From NCBI GenBank assembly GCA_900102065.1, contig FMVK01000003.1:1-64000 (forward strand): a DNA stretch of 64,000 bases, written 5' to 3'. Of the stretch, positions 55,224-64,000 are shown one piece after another. The translations under genes and the position numbers were made by a program. The stretch is from Lachnospiraceae bacterium XPB1003 (GTDB lineage Bacteria; Bacillota; Clostridia; Lachnospirales; Lachnospiraceae). The notes beneath the pieces were generated by a model that had not been told where the DNA came from, searched no databases, and saw only the letters and a program-made list of their open reading frames with translations. Within the stretch, counting starts at the first letter, position 1, and every line of letters starts with the position of its first letter.

Positions 55224-57098
55224 ATGTGCGGAATAGTTGGTTATGTAGGTAAAAAGCAGGCGGCGCCCATTCTTTTGGATGGATTGGCAAAGCTTGAATA
55301 CAGAGGATATGACTCGGCGGGTATCTCTGTCAGAGACGGAGATAAGGATGCCGTTATAGTAAAAGCTAAAGGACGTCTTTCAAAGCTTGCCGACAAGACA
55401 GATCAGGGCAGGGCTGTTCCCGGAACATGCGGTATAGGACATACCAGGTGGGCTACCCACGGCGAACCCTCCGAGCTTAATGCACATCCTCATTGCAGCG
55501 ATGATATGAATGTCATAGGTGTTCACAACGGGATCATAGAGAATTTCCAGGAACTCAGACAGAAGCTCATCAGACACGATTATCAGTTTTATTCGGAGAC
55601 AGATACGGAAGTTGCGATAAAGCTTATCGACTATTATTACAAGAAATATGCAGGCACACCTGTTGATGCCATCAACCATGCACTTGTCAGGATCCGCGGC
55701 TCTTATGCTCTTGCGGTAATGTTCAAAGAGTATCCGGGAGAGATCTATGTTGCAAGAAAAGATAATCCTATGATACTCGGACTTAACGAGGACGGTGCAT
55801 TCCTCGGTTCCGATGTTCCTGCTATCCTGAAATATACCAGGAAGGTTTATTACATCGGCAATATGGAGCTGGGCAGACTTTCCGCAGACGGTGTAACCTT
55901 CTACAATCTTGACGGTGATGAGATACAGAAGGAGATCACCGAGATAGAGTGGGATGCGGAGAGTGCTGAAAAGGGCGGCTTCGAGCATTTCATGATGAAG
56001 GAGATCCACGAGCAACCCAAGGCTATCGCGGATACCCTCGGAATGTATATATCCAATGGAAAGATAGATCTTTCTTCTCTTGCTAAGAACGGTGCGGTTG
56101 ATGAGAATGATAAGGCATCCGATCCCGAAGCTATATTGAAGGAGATCGGACGTGTATATATCGTAGCCTGCGGTTCTGCATATCATGCGGGCATGATCGG
56201 TAAGAGTGTTATAGAGAAGCTTGCCGGCATTCCTGTTGAAGTGAGTCTTGCTTCCGAGTTCAGATATTGCGATCCCAAGCTTGATAAGAATTCGGTTGTC
56301 ATTGTCATATCACAGTCGGGTGAGACAGCGGATTCCCTTGCTGCGCTCAGACTGTCAAAGGAGCGCGGAATACCCGTTATCGCCATCGTTAATGTATTCG
56401 GCTCAACCATAGCACGTGAAGCTGATTATGTAATGTATACGGCAGCAGGCCCTGAGATAGCGGTAGCTACCACGAAGGCCTACAGTGCCCAGCTGATCAC
56501 GCTTTATATCCTTGCCATGAAGACAGCTCTGTTAAAGGGCATACTTGATGAAGAACGCGCAAAGGGGCTTATGGATGAACTCGCTGCAATACCTGCAGGG
56601 ATAAGCAAGATACTTGAGGATAAGGAGAGGATACAGTGGTTTGCAGCTAAGTATGCCAATGCTAAGGATGTTTTCTTTATCGGAAGAGGTATTGATTATG
56701 CTATCGGTCTTGAGGGAAGCCTTAAGATGAAGGAGATCAGCTACATCCATTCTGAGGCTTATGCAGCAGGTGAGCTGAAGCACGGTACCATTTCTCTCAT
56801 CGAGAAAGGCACTCTTGTGATAGGTATCATGACTCAGAATGATCTCTATGAGAAGACACGTTCGAATATGGTAGAGGTTAAGGCCAGAGGTGCATATCTC
56901 TTCGGTCTTACATCCTATGGCAATTACAATGTGGAAGATACGGTAGACTTCGCTGTATATGTTCCCAAGACTGATGAGAATTTTGTGGCATCCCTTGCCA
57001 TAGTTCCTCTTCAGCTGTTAGGTTACTATATGGCTGTGACCAAGGGTCTTGATGTTGATAAGCCCAGGAATCTGGCTAAAAGCGTTACTGTAGAATAA
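55224..57098 (+). CDS. glmS: Glutamine-fructose-6-phosphate aminotransferase
   Basis: 624 residues. It makes glucosamine-6-phosphate for peptidoglycan. The N-terminal Cys nucleophile follows Met (MCGIVGYVG), GHTRWATHGEP and HNGIIENF mark the glutaminase domain, and two SIS domains follow (CGSAYHAGMIGK, ISQSGETADSLAAL, YIHSEAYAAGELKHG). GAAAGG before the ATG. Only about 80 bases separate it from the tandem repeats, too little for a glmS ribozyme. Confidence 0.96.
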   Translation: MCGIVGYVGKKQAAPILLDGLAKLEYRGYDSAGISVRDGDKDAVIVKAKGRLSKLADKTDQGRAVPGTCGIGHTRWATHGEPSELNAHPHCSDDMNVIGVHNGIIENFQELRQKLIRHDYQFYSETDTEVAIKLIDYYYKKYAGTPVDAINHALVRIRGSYALAVMFKEYPGEIYVARKDNPMILGLNEDGAFLGSDVPAILKYTRKVYYIGNMELGRLSADGVTFYNLDGDEIQKEITEIEWDAESAEKGGFEHFMMKEIHEQPKAIADTLGMYISNGKIDLSSLAKNGAVDENDKASDPEAILKEIGRVYIVACGSAYHAGMIGKSVIEKLAGIPVEVSLASEFRYCDPKLDKNSVVIVISQSGETADSLAALRLSKERGIPVIAIVNVFGSTIAREADYVMYTAAGPEIAVATTKAYSAQLITLYILAMKTALLKGILDEERAKGLMDELAAIPAGISKILEDKERIQWFAAKYANAKDVFFIGRGIDYAIGLEGSLKMKEISYIHSEAYAAGELKHGTISLIEKGTLVIGIMTQNDLYEKTRSNMVEVKARGAYLFGLTSYGNYNVEDTVDFAVYVPKTDENFVASLAIVPLQLLGYYMAVTKGLDVDKPRNLAKSVTVE

Positions 57099-57124
57099 TT
57101 AAATGTGAGAGGTGAATCAGAAAT

Positions 57125-57643
57125 ATGCGACTTACTAATTGGGCTAGTACGATCTTATCACTTTTGGGTGAAGCTGCGATTTTAAGCAAAGCGGGATATA
57201 GTGGATGGAATGCGTTGGTGCCGTTTTACGGAAGCTATCTGTTTTTCAAAGTAGCGGGAGTAAAGAAGCTGTTCGGGCTGTACTGTGCTGCAGTAATAGG
57301 CATTTTTGTTTGTATTTTTGGGGTATATACTTCGGGCAGTGATAGCTTATTTCCGGTCTTGATCATTCTTGCTATAGCGCTTGTTATCATTCACATATTT
57401 AGGAGTATTGGGCTGGCTGCTTCTTTCGAATTAAGTGGAGGCTATGTTTTAGGTTTAATTTTAGTACCTGTTATTTTTTATCTTATAATCGGTTTTTCGG
57501 ATAATATACGTTATTATGGCCCTGGTAGTTCTACCGATTATTCCGAACAGAATGGAAATGATTACAGTGAACAGTACAATTCCAAAAATGATTACAGTGA
57601 ACAGTACAATTCCAAAAATGATTTTTATGACAGAGATTTCTGA
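57125..57643 (+). CDS. DUF5684-type membrane protein (1)
   Basis: 172 residues. Four hydrophobic segments, with AGYSGWNALVPFYGSYLFFKVAG after the first, the hallmark of this family of small membrane proteins (range about 22-45). The C-terminal 35 residues are a hydrophilic tail of repeated NDYSEQYNSK. Function unknown. GAGAGGTG upstream. A second relative lies 35 bases downstream, so this is a gene duplication. Confidence 0.72.
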   Translation: MRLTNWASTILSLLGEAAILSKAGYSGWNALVPFYGSYLFFKVAGVKKLFGLYCAAVIGIFVCIFGVYTSGSDSLFPVLIILAIALVIIHIFRSIGLAASFELSGGYVLGLILVPVIFYLIIGFSDNIRYYGPGSSTDYSEQNGNDYSEQYNSKNDYSEQYNSKNDFYDRDF

Positions 57644-57678
57644 TATTATTATGCATGAACAAATGGAGGGAAAAATAA

Positions 57679-58386
57679 ATGGATACAGCATTTGGGTTGG
57701 TCGTATATTGTTTTGAAATGTTATTTTTTCTGTTAGTGTCGATCTGTACCATTGTCGGTATGTGGAAGATAATGGTAAAGGCGGGATATAACGGCTGGGA
57801 ATCATTGATCCCTTTTTATAACAGATATATCCTGTTAAAGCTTTCGGGAAAAAAGAAGCTTTGGATATGGTACCTTATTTTGAACATAGTGATGATACTC
57901 TGTGTTGTAGCGTTTACCGCGGCAGTTATGGGACCGCTCTTTGCGGCGGCTTTAAACGGAACAACTCCGGAATTCTTTGGACGATCCGATGAGGAGATCA
58001 TATTTGGATTCCTTGGAGGAATGATGATTTATTGTTTGATCTCAAGTGTGATCTCTATCGGACTTTTGGTCATCAATATACTGATGTGTCTGGGACTTAC
58101 CGAATCCTTCGGTATAAACGGAGGATATGCGGTCGGACTTATATTCTTACCTTACGTATTCTATCCCATAATCGGTTTCTCGAAGAATATACACTATATC
58201 TGCCCGGGCGGAAATATGAATCAGAACTACACTAATCAGAATTATGCAAATCAGAATTATGCATATCAGAATAATATGAATCAGAATTACGGTGGCCAGA
58301 ATACTTACAGTCAGAATACTTACAGTCAGAATACTTACGGCCAGTATGATCAGAATCAGAACGGTGGCTGGGGAAACGGCCAGTAA
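57679..58386 (+). CDS. DUF5684-type membrane protein (2) with Gln/Asn-rich tail
   Basis: 235 residues. Same plan as its neighbour: AGYNGWESLIPFYNRYILLKL after the first helix (about 33-53), three more helices, IGFSKNIHYICPGG, then a 55-residue tail made of (Y/N)-x-NQNYxNQ and NTYSQ units. The tail is almost only N, Q, Y, G, S and T, a low-complexity type known to self-associate. Ends at a strong terminator. Confidence 0.72.
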   Translation: MDTAFGLVVYCFEMLFFLLVSICTIVGMWKIMVKAGYNGWESLIPFYNRYILLKLSGKKKLWIWYLILNIVMILCVVAFTAAVMGPLFAAALNGTTPEFFGRSDEEIIFGFLGGMMIYCLISSVISIGLLVINILMCLGLTESFGINGGYAVGLIFLPYVFYPIIGFSKNIHYICPGGNMNQNYTNQNYANQNYAYQNNMNQNYGGQNTYSQNTYSQNTYGQYDQNQNGGWGNGQ

Positions 58387-58401
58387 ATAAAGCAAAATGA
58401 T

Positions 58402-58436
58402 AAATGTCCCGTCTTGGATCAGACGGGACATTTTTT
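58402..58436. terminator. Bidirectional terminator
   Basis: AAATGTCCCGTCT pairs perfectly with AGACGGGACATTT around six bases, with T on both strands. It separates the DUF5684 pair from the convergent redox operon. Confidence 0.92.
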
Positions 58437-59286
58437 AATGGTGTGAATGTAGTATTCCGATATGGATAGCTTTTTCGGGACATTTATCGACGCACAGGCC
58501 GCAACGTATGCATTCTGCGGAGTTCGGATCTTTAAGCGGATCCGCATCCATGGGGCATACATGAGAACAGGTTCCGCAAGAGGTGCACTTCTTTGTATCT
58601 ATTTTTAATCTGAGGAAGCTGACTTTATTGAGTATTCCGTATATGGCACCTAAAGGGCAGAGAGCCTTGCAGAAGAATCTGCATATAAATATACAGCCGA
58701 CGACGGTGATGGCCAGGATTGATGCTTTAAGGATAAAAAGAGTCCCGGCTGCGTTTCGCAGATCATCGTGGGCGAGCATGAGCGGTAAGCTGCCTTCGAG
58801 TGTTCCTACGGGACATATGTATTTGCAGAATGTGGGATCGCTGACGCCGCCTGCAGAAGCTGCGAAGAAGGGCATGACTGCAGGGAGAAGAACTACGAAT
58901 ACAGCAAGGAGAACGTATTTTAGATATGTAAGCCACCTGGGCAGATGAAACTTACGGACAGGGATCTTCGCCAGGAGATCCTGGATCAGTCCGAAGGGAC
59001 AGACATATCCGCATATGGCACGGCCGAACACTACACCGAAAGCAAGAAGAATACCCACGATATAAAAACTGAAACTGAATTTTCTGGAACCTGCTACGGC
59101 CTGCATTGCGCCTATAGGGCATGAAAGTGTCGCTGCGGGACATGAATAGCAGTTCATTCCGGGGCAACAGAGTTTTTTTGACTTGCCGGTATAGATCTTA
59201 CCGCTTGGGAATCCGTTTATATTGGCATTACAGAATCCAAAAGAAGCCAGTTGTATCAGTTTTCGTTTTATGCTTTTTCTGATCAT
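58435..59286 (-). CDS. Membrane 4Fe-4S polyferredoxin (NapH-like)
   Basis: 283 residues. Four membrane helices, with cysteine motifs CGYVCPFGLIQD and CKALCPLGAIYG typical of NapH/CcoG-like electron carriers; the C-terminal part has two ferredoxin clusters, CTSCGTCSHVCP and CIRCGLCVDKCP. It would move electrons across or along the membrane, here probably to the thiol protein encoded first in the operon. Its ATG overlaps the stop of the small CXXC gene (ATGA). Confidence 0.9.
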   Translation of the reverse strand: MIRKSIKRKLIQLASFGFCNANINGFPSGKIYTGKSKKLCCPGMNCYSCPAATLSCPIGAMQAVAGSRKFSFSFYIVGILLAFGVVFGRAICGYVCPFGLIQDLLAKIPVRKFHLPRWLTYLKYVLLAVFVVLLPAVMPFFAASAGGVSDPTFCKYICPVGTLEGSLPLMLAHDDLRNAAGTLFILKASILAITVVGCIFICRFFCKALCPLGAIYGILNKVSFLRLKIDTKKCTSCGTCSHVCPMDADPLKDPNSAECIRCGLCVDKCPEKAIHIGILHSHH

Positions 59287-59432
59287 CCGATACCTATGCA
59301 CTCAAGACAGATCTGAACAGCTTTGCGGAATACGGTATCAGGCTCTCCGCGCACTATACCGTATAGCATACAAAAGAGAGAAACAAGCAGTAATCCGTAT
59401 GCTGCGATTATCTTTTTCTTATCTTTATCCAT
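59283..59432 (-). CDS. CD1871A-type small CXXC membrane peptide
   Basis: 49 residues: MDKDKKKIIAAYGLLLVS, one membrane helix, IVRGEPDTVFRKAVQICLEC and the end IGIG. The C-x-x-C near the C-terminus followed by IGIG is the mark of the CD1871A family. It lies between, and overlaps, a thioredoxin-like lipoprotein gene (TAATG) and a polyferredoxin gene (ATGA). That order suggests that it passes electrons from the iron-sulfur protein to the thiol protein; this role is inferred. Confidence 0.82.
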   Translation of the reverse strand: MDKDKKKIIAAYGLLLVSLFCMLYGIVRGEPDTVFRKAVQICLECIGIG

Positions 59433-60268
59433 TATTCGTAATCAATACTGCTCAGATAGTCATTAACCACATCTTTGTACTGTTCTACATCTGCACCGAC
59501 TATGGCTTCGCCGATCTGATTTCCTTCGCTGTCTACGAAGATCGTGGTGGGAACATACTCGGTGCTGTTTAGAATCGCATAAAGTCCCTCGTTGGGAATG
59601 AGATTGATATAGTCGGCTCCGGCATCATCCAGGAGGTATAAAGCTTCGTCGATATATTCCGTATCATCCTCGTCCTGGATGTCGCATACGATCCCGATGA
59701 TACATGCATTTTCGGGAAGAGAATCATTCCAGTCCGCAAGCTCGGGAAGCTCTCCGATGCAGGGGCCGCAGAAGGTTCCCCATATGTTGATGACAGTTAT
59801 ATCATATTCGGAAAAAATATCATCCGTGACGGTATCCCCGTACAGATCCTTCGCCTGTCCGAAAGCAAACATGGAGTCGGCGGGGGTGAAATCATTTTTC
59901 CCTCTTACAGCATCGTCATCGTCGTCATCCTCATCATCGCGATCATCATCATCATCGTCGTCGTCCTCATCATCGCGATCATCATCTTCGTCTTCATCTT
60001 CGTCGTCGCCCTCATCATCGCGATCATCATCTTCGTCTTCATCTTCGTCGTCGCCCTCATCATCGCGATCATCATCTTCGTCATCGTCGTCGTCCTCATC
60101 ATCGCGATCATCATCTTCGTCTTCCTCGTCATCATCATCTTCATCATCGTCATCTTCCTCGTCTTCTTCAAGGAAATCGGGATCAAGAAGAGCACAGCCC
60201 GATGCAAATGCGGAAGTGCAGGTGATGACTGTGGTGAGCAGAAGAGTTTTTAAAAGTTTATTTTTCAT
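59432..60268 (-). CDS. TlpA-like thioredoxin lipoprotein with acidic repeat region
   Basis: 278 residues. Lipoprotein signal MKNKLLKTLLLTTVITCTS with lipobox ASGC, so anchored outside the membrane. Residues about 35-120 consist almost only of D and E with a few R and G (units like DDDRDDEGDDEDEDE). Then a TlpA/AhpC-TSA domain: INIWGTFCGPCIGELPEL with the redox CGPC, and VPTTIFVDSEGN with the cis-proline. GGAGG eight bases before ATG 60268. It would reduce or oxidise exported proteins, fed by the two downstream gene products. Confidence 0.88.
   Translation of the reverse strand: MKNKLLKTLLLTTVITCTSAFASGCALLDPDFLEEDEEDDDDEDDDDEEDEDDDRDDEDDDDDEDDDRDDEGDDEDEDEDDDRDDEGDDEDEDEDDDRDDEDDDDDDDDRDDEDDDDDDAVRGKNDFTPADSMFAFGQAKDLYGDTVTDDIFSEYDITVINIWGTFCGPCIGELPELADWNDSLPENACIIGIVCDIQDEDDTEYIDEALYLLDDAGADYINLIPNEGLYAILNSTEYVPTTIFVDSEGNQIGEAIVGADVEQYKDVVNDYLSSIDYE
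59908..60178 (-). repeat. DNA repeat coding for the acidic tract
   Basis: About 270 bases of GAT/GAC/GAA/GAG codons with near-identical 45-base units around 59985-60080. Length variation between strains is expected. Confidence 0.85.
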
Positions 60269-60329
60269 GATCAAACCTCCGATATATGACAAATATATAT
60301 ATATATTTATGATGCAGTCATACAGATAC

Positions 60330-60358
60330 ATTATACCTTATCGGGAACCGCTTTGCAG
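60330..60358 (-). promoter_or_regulatory. Promoter of the redox operon
   Basis: On the minus strand CTGCAA (60358-60353), 17-base spacer, TATAAT (60335-60330). It diverges from the lacI promoter. Confidence 0.55.
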
Positions 60359-60367
60359 TGAATTTCC

Positions 60368-60411
60368 GAAAACGTTTTCTACTTGTTTTTTATCGTATTT
60401 ATGAATACAAT
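60368..60411 (+). promoter_or_regulatory. Promoter and LacI-type operator of the lacI-glgP operon
   Basis: A perfect palindrome GAAAACGTTTTC with central CG (60368-60379) has the form of a LacI-family operator. TTGTTT (60383-60388), 17-base spacer and TACAAT (60406-60411) form the promoter. The operator lies between the two divergent promoters. Confidence 0.72.
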
Positions 60412-60450
60412 GGTATTGTTTTGGGGGAGTGATGACCCGGAGGTGTTAAT

Positions 60451-61434
60451 ATGGTATCGATCAAAGATGTGGCCAAAAGAGCAGGCGTGGCTGTTTCCAC
60501 GGTTTCCAAAGTAATTAACGGTTATCCCAATGTCAGCGAAGGCACCAAGAAAAAGGTGCGTCAGGCTATAGATGAACTTCATTTTGTTCCCAATGCCATT
60601 GCCGCTGCACTTTCCTCAAAATCCAGCACGCGTATCGCGATGTTAGTCAATTCATCGCAGCACTCCAGTTCCATCGATGAGATAGATATGAAATATCTTT
60701 CGGGTGCGCTTGCCGAAGCGAAAGAGAAGGGACTTGAGATCAGAACATTTTTCTTCTCCATGTTCGAAGATATGAAATGCGAGGATATAATAAGGGATTT
60801 TGAATCCCAGAGGATAGGCGCGCTTATTTTCTATGGTATCAATCGTAATGATCAGGTGATGTGGGATCTTATCAGACATGAGCAGTTCAAGTCTGTCCTT
60901 GTGGATACTCCCATTGTCGAGAAGAATATCTCTTCAGTCTGGATAGATCAGGCTCAGGCACAGTTTGATGTTGCGGAAAAAACATATCCGCAGGTTAACG
61001 GTAAGAAGCTGCTTTATGTTGCAGGCAAAAAAGACGGATATGTCACCGGCGGCAGGATCGAGGGAATCACTCGATTTGCAGAAAAGTACGGCATGGAACT
61101 TATTGTCAGATATGGTGATTTCAGCGAAGAGAAAGCAAGAGATATCGTGCTCGAAGACGGAAAAGATGCGGACATGATCGCATGTGCCTCAGACCTTATG
61201 GCAGTAGGCGCGATGTTCGCCACAAGGAATCTTGGAAAGAAAGTTCCCATCTGCGGATTCGACGGTATCGGACTTTTGGAATATGCAGAGGAATCCATCA
61301 ATTCGGTAAGACAGGATTTTGCGGGGATATCTGCTGAAGCGGTTAGAGAAGCCATGCGTCTTATAAAAGGCGGTACAGGCAAGAATATAATAATGGATTA
61401 TGAACTGGTGACCCCGGAATACGGAGTTCACTAA
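60451..61434 (+). CDS. LacI-family transcription regulator
   Basis: 327 residues. The HTH is textbook: SIKDVAKRAGVAVSTVSKVI at 3-22 and the hinge LHFVPNAIAAALSS. The ligand domain (IAMLVNSSQHSS, LIFYGINRND, ICGFDGIGLLEYA) follows. CGGAGG before the ATG. As glycogen phosphorylase follows after 27 bases and a GH13 gene after that, it probably senses a sugar and controls storage polysaccharide use, and itself through 60368-60379. Confidence 0.92.
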   Translation: MVSIKDVAKRAGVAVSTVSKVINGYPNVSEGTKKKVRQAIDELHFVPNAIAAALSSKSSTRIAMLVNSSQHSSSIDEIDMKYLSGALAEAKEKGLEIRTFFFSMFEDMKCEDIIRDFESQRIGALIFYGINRNDQVMWDLIRHEQFKSVLVDTPIVEKNISSVWIDQAQAQFDVAEKTYPQVNGKKLLYVAGKKDGYVTGGRIEGITRFAEKYGMELIVRYGDFSEEKARDIVLEDGKDADMIACASDLMAVGAMFATRNLGKKVPICGFDGIGLLEYAEESINSVRQDFAGISAEAVREAMRLIKGGTGKNIIMDYELVTPEYGVH

Positions 61435-61461
61435 AAAGTTATAAAGGGGTGAGATTTTAGC

Positions 61462-63786
61462 ATGCATAATTTACCTAATATGGCAAGGCAGGTGCTGGAG
61501 AGCAGGATAGGTATCCAGTTAGATGATCTTGCCGCAAAATACTATTCTAAAAATTTCAAAGACTGCACTGATAGCGAATGTTATAACTGTCTCCTTCAGA
61601 TGACTAAGATGCTTATGGAGACCAGTGATGCAATAGTCGGTGAGAAGAAGTTATATTATATTTCCGCAGAGTTCCTTATCGGAAAGCTTCTTTCAAATAA
61701 TCTGATCAATCTCGGTATCTATGACAGAGTGTCGGAGATCCTTAAGGAACAGGGAAAAGATCTGGCAAGGATCGAAGATTCCGAACCAGAACCTTCCCTT
61801 GGAAACGGCGGCCTTGGAAGGCTTGCAGCATGCTTCCTTGATTCCATCGCAACTCTCGGACTCCCCGGGGACGGTATAGGTCTCTGCTATCATTTCGGAC
61901 TTTTCAGACAGGTATTTGAAGACAATCTCCAGAAGGCTGAGATCAATCCCTGGATAGAGAAGCATTCCTGGCTCAACAAGACAGATATCAGATTCAAGGT
62001 GAAGTTCGGAGACCGCGAAGTGATCTCCAGACTCTACGATATGGATATCATAGGTTATGACAACGGTATCAATAAGCTCCATCTCTTTGATGTGGAATCC
62101 GTTGATGAAACGATAGTAAAGTCCGGTATCGAATTTGACAAGACTGCGATAGACAAGAATCTTACATTATTCCTGTATCCCGATGATTCGGATAAGGAAG
62201 GTAATCTGCTTCGAATTTATCAGCAGTATTTCATGGTGAGCAATGCGGCTCAGCTGATCCTGATGGATATGAAGGAGCATGATTACGATCTTCGCAGGAT
62301 GTATGAACATGCGGTGATCCAGATCAATGATACTCATCCCACAATGATAATACCTGAGCTCATCCGTATCCTTGTCAACGACAAGGCTTTTACTATGGAA
62401 GAAGCTATAAATGTGGTATCGAAGACCTGCGCATATACGAATCATACTATCCTTTCGGAAGCGCTTGAGACATGGCCTTTGGAATATCTTGAGAAAGTTG
62501 TTCCGCAGCTTGTTCCCATCATCAGGGAGCTTGATAAGTTTGCGAAGAAGAAATATCCGGATCCCAAGACTGCCATAATCGATGAAGATGACATCGTTCA
62601 CATGGCGCATATAGATATACATTACGGCTTCAGCGTAAACGGTGTTGCGGCTATACATACGGATATCTTAAAGAATACCGAGCTGAATCATTTTTATAAG
62701 ATATATCCCGAGAAGTTCAACAATAAGACCAACGGAATCACTTTCAGAAGATGGCTCTTATCATGTAACAAGCCTCTTACCGAAATGATCACGGGACTTA
62801 TAGGGGAAGACTTTAAAAAGAATGCAGATGAGCTGGAAAAACTTCTTGAGTATAAGGATGATGCAAATGTTCTTTCAAAACTAGAGAGTATCAAGCATCA
62901 GAAAAAACTTGAGCTGGTGGCATATCTCAAAGAGAAGGAAGGCGTGGAGCTGGATCCTGATTCCATCTTTGATATCCAGATCAAACGACTGCATGAATAT
63001 AAGAGACAGCAGATGAACGTGCTCTATATCATCCATAAGTATCTGGAGATCAAAGCCGGCAAAAAGCCTGTCCGTCCCATCAGTTTCATATTCGGAGGAA
63101 AGGCTGCACCTGCTTATATCACAGTACAGGATGTGATACATCTGATACTTGTGCTGCAGGAGATCATCAATAACGATCCGGAAGTCAATAAATATATAAA
63201 GATCGTTATGGTCGAGAATTACAATGTAAGCTATGCGGAAAAGCTGATACCGGCATGTGATATTTCAGAGCAGATATCACTGGCCAGCAAGGAAGCGTCC
63301 GGAACCGGCAACATGAAATTCATGTTAAACGGTGCGGTCACTCTCGGAACTGCCGACGGCGCCAATGTGGAAATCAGAGATCTTGTGGGTGACGACAATA
63401 TTTATATTTTCGGCGTAGATTCCGATACGGTAATCGAACATTACAGGAAGGCCGATTACGTTGCGAAGGATTATTATGAAAAGAGTCCCGTGATAAAGGA
63501 AGCACTTGATTTCATAGTAGGCAAACAGGCAATGGCTGTCGGACATAAAGAGAACCTCGAGAGATTATATAATGAGATCCTCGGTAAAGACTGGTTCATG
63601 ACACTGCTTGATCTTGAGGATTATATCAAGGCAAAAGACCGGATATTCGGTGATTTTGAGGACCGGCATAAGTGGCAGCAGATGAGCCTGGTAAATATCG
63701 CAAAATCGGGATTCTTCTCATCGGATCGAACCATTTTGGATTACAACCGTGATGTATGGAAGATAAAGAATGAGGATTACCTTTGA
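61462..63786 (+). CDS. glgP: Glycogen/starch phosphorylase
   Basis: 774 residues, somewhat shorter than the usual 800-840. It releases glucose-1-phosphate from alpha-1,4-glucan with pyridoxal phosphate. Seen: [21 protein letters not shown] (given here as a range, about 108-128), [34 protein letters not shown] and the cofactor site [26 protein letters not shown] precedes the ATG. Glucose-1-P could feed both glycolysis and RfbA. Confidence 0.95.
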   Translation: MHNLPNMARQVLESRIGIQLDDLAAKYYSKNFKDCTDSECYNCLLQMTKMLMETSDAIVGEKKLYYISAEFLIGKLLSNNLINLGIYDRVSEILKEQGKDLARIEDSEPEPSLGNGGLGRLAACFLDSIATLGLPGDGIGLCYHFGLFRQVFEDNLQKAEINPWIEKHSWLNKTDIRFKVKFGDREVISRLYDMDIIGYDNGINKLHLFDVESVDETIVKSGIEFDKTAIDKNLTLFLYPDDSDKEGNLLRIYQQYFMVSNAAQLILMDMKEHDYDLRRMYEHAVIQINDTHPTMIIPELIRILVNDKAFTMEEAINVVSKTCAYTNHTILSEALETWPLEYLEKVVPQLVPIIRELDKFAKKKYPDPKTAIIDEDDIVHMAHIDIHYGFSVNGVAAIHTDILKNTELNHFYKIYPEKFNNKTNGITFRRWLLSCNKPLTEMITGLIGEDFKKNADELEKLLEYKDDANVLSKLESIKHQKKLELVAYLKEKEGVELDPDSIFDIQIKRLHEYKRQQMNVLYIIHKYLEIKAGKKPVRPISFIFGGKAAPAYITVQDVIHLILVLQEIINNDPEVNKYIKIVMVENYNVSYAEKLIPACDISEQISLASKEASGTGNMKFMLNGAVTLGTADGANVEIRDLVGDDNIYIFGVDSDTVIEHYRKADYVAKDYYEKSPVIKEALDFIVGKQAMAVGHKENLERLYNEILGKDWFMTLLDLEDYIKAKDRIFGDFEDRHKWQQMSLVNIAKSGFFSSDRTILDYNRDVWKIKNEDYL

Positions 63787-63852
63787 ATTGAACGGTGCAA
63801 CCTGTCGCTTCGTGTGGTAAAATCTTTTACTGATTGCAGGGAGGGAATAGAA

Positions 63853-64000
63853 ATGTGGGCTTATGAAAGTGTTTTTTATCAGATTTATCCGTTGGGCTTT
63901 TGCGGAGCTCCGTTTGAAAATGACGGAAATCAGGTATCAAGGATACTTAAAGTAATAGACTGGATCCCTCATATCAAAAAACTGGGATGCAATGCCATAT
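63853..64000 (+). CDS. GH13 alpha-amylase-family protein, start only
   Basis: 49 codons before the window ends. MWAYESVFYQIYPLGFCGAP and PHIKKLGCNAIY are the first strand and helix of a GH13 barrel (YQIYP, LGxNAI). AGGGAGGG seven bases before the ATG. It follows glgP by 66 bases in the same direction and fits alpha-glucan breakdown. Confidence 0.85.
   Translation, partial: MWAYESVFYQIYPLGFCGAPFENDGNQVSRILKVIDWIPHIKKLGCNAI

Noticed and set aside
59679-60404. Serine-rich plus-strand ORF opposite the TlpA-like gene
   Set aside because: It is the antisense reading of the Asp/Glu repeat, without ribosome site or recognisable domain.

Overview
The window looks like a chromosomal segment of an anaerobic low-GC Firmicute, most likely a Lachnospiraceae-type clostridium (Butyrivibrio-like gut or rumen bacteria). 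Evidence: Clostridia-style small families (a CD1871A-type CXXC peptide, DUF6077 and DUF5684 membrane proteins, DUF4143 ATPase), a long PPi-type phosphofructokinase, GH25 cell-wall hydrolases, strong GGAGG ribosome sites and frequent TTG starts. The family assignments come from reading the translations; no database search was run.

Region 1 (1-17 kb) is an accessory defence and toxin-antitoxin island, visibly more AT-rich and patchy. An IS3-type element (11-1682) has cut a nuclease-like gene. Then comes a type I restriction locus with two hsdS genes separated by a tyrosine recombinase and flanked by direct repeats, with a DUF5655 nuclease before it and a SWIM protein and HipA-like kinase after it. 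hsdR is preceded by a 13-codon leader ORF and hairpin; hsdM is not in the window and presumably lies to the left. Downstream are a MazG-like gene with a stop at codon 3, a zinc-ribbon protein, an XRE/BRO pair with its own promoter-operator, decayed fragments, a zeta-type toxin with a small partner, and a DUF4143 ATPase preceded by four evenly spaced dyads. Two copies of a 169-bp sequence and a decayed second mazG end show that this island grew by segmental duplication.

Region 2 (17-21.7 kb) has an HD-GYP protein behind 10-bp repeats, a DUF2262 protein, and an operator-controlled operon of two flavodoxin-fold reductases and a TetR regulator.

Region 3 (21.7-43.6 kb) is a cell-surface polysaccharide block: gmd, a convergent polyprenol-type GT2, two membrane proteins, then GH25-rfbB-rfbA-GH25-rfbC, several large GT2 glycosyltransferases, a phosphohexomutase, a polyprenyl-phosphate sugar transferase that would start lipid-linked synthesis, and a rhamnosyltransferase-like GT2.

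Region 4 (43.6-53.2 kb) is protein quality control and signalling: HtrA, ClpX with a long linker, convergent carbamate kinase, then an operon of two divergent ClpX-like AAA+ proteins with altered pore loops and a diguanylate cyclase, followed by tRNA-Leu(UAG).

Region 5 (53.2-64 kb) is central metabolism and redox: PPi-phosphofructokinase, glmS behind a 72-bp tandem duplication carrying promoter-like sequence, two DUF5684 proteins, a minus-strand redox operon (TlpA-like lipoprotein with an extreme acidic repeat, a CXXC peptide, a polyferredoxin), and divergently a LacI regulator, glycogen phosphorylase and the start of a GH13 enzyme.
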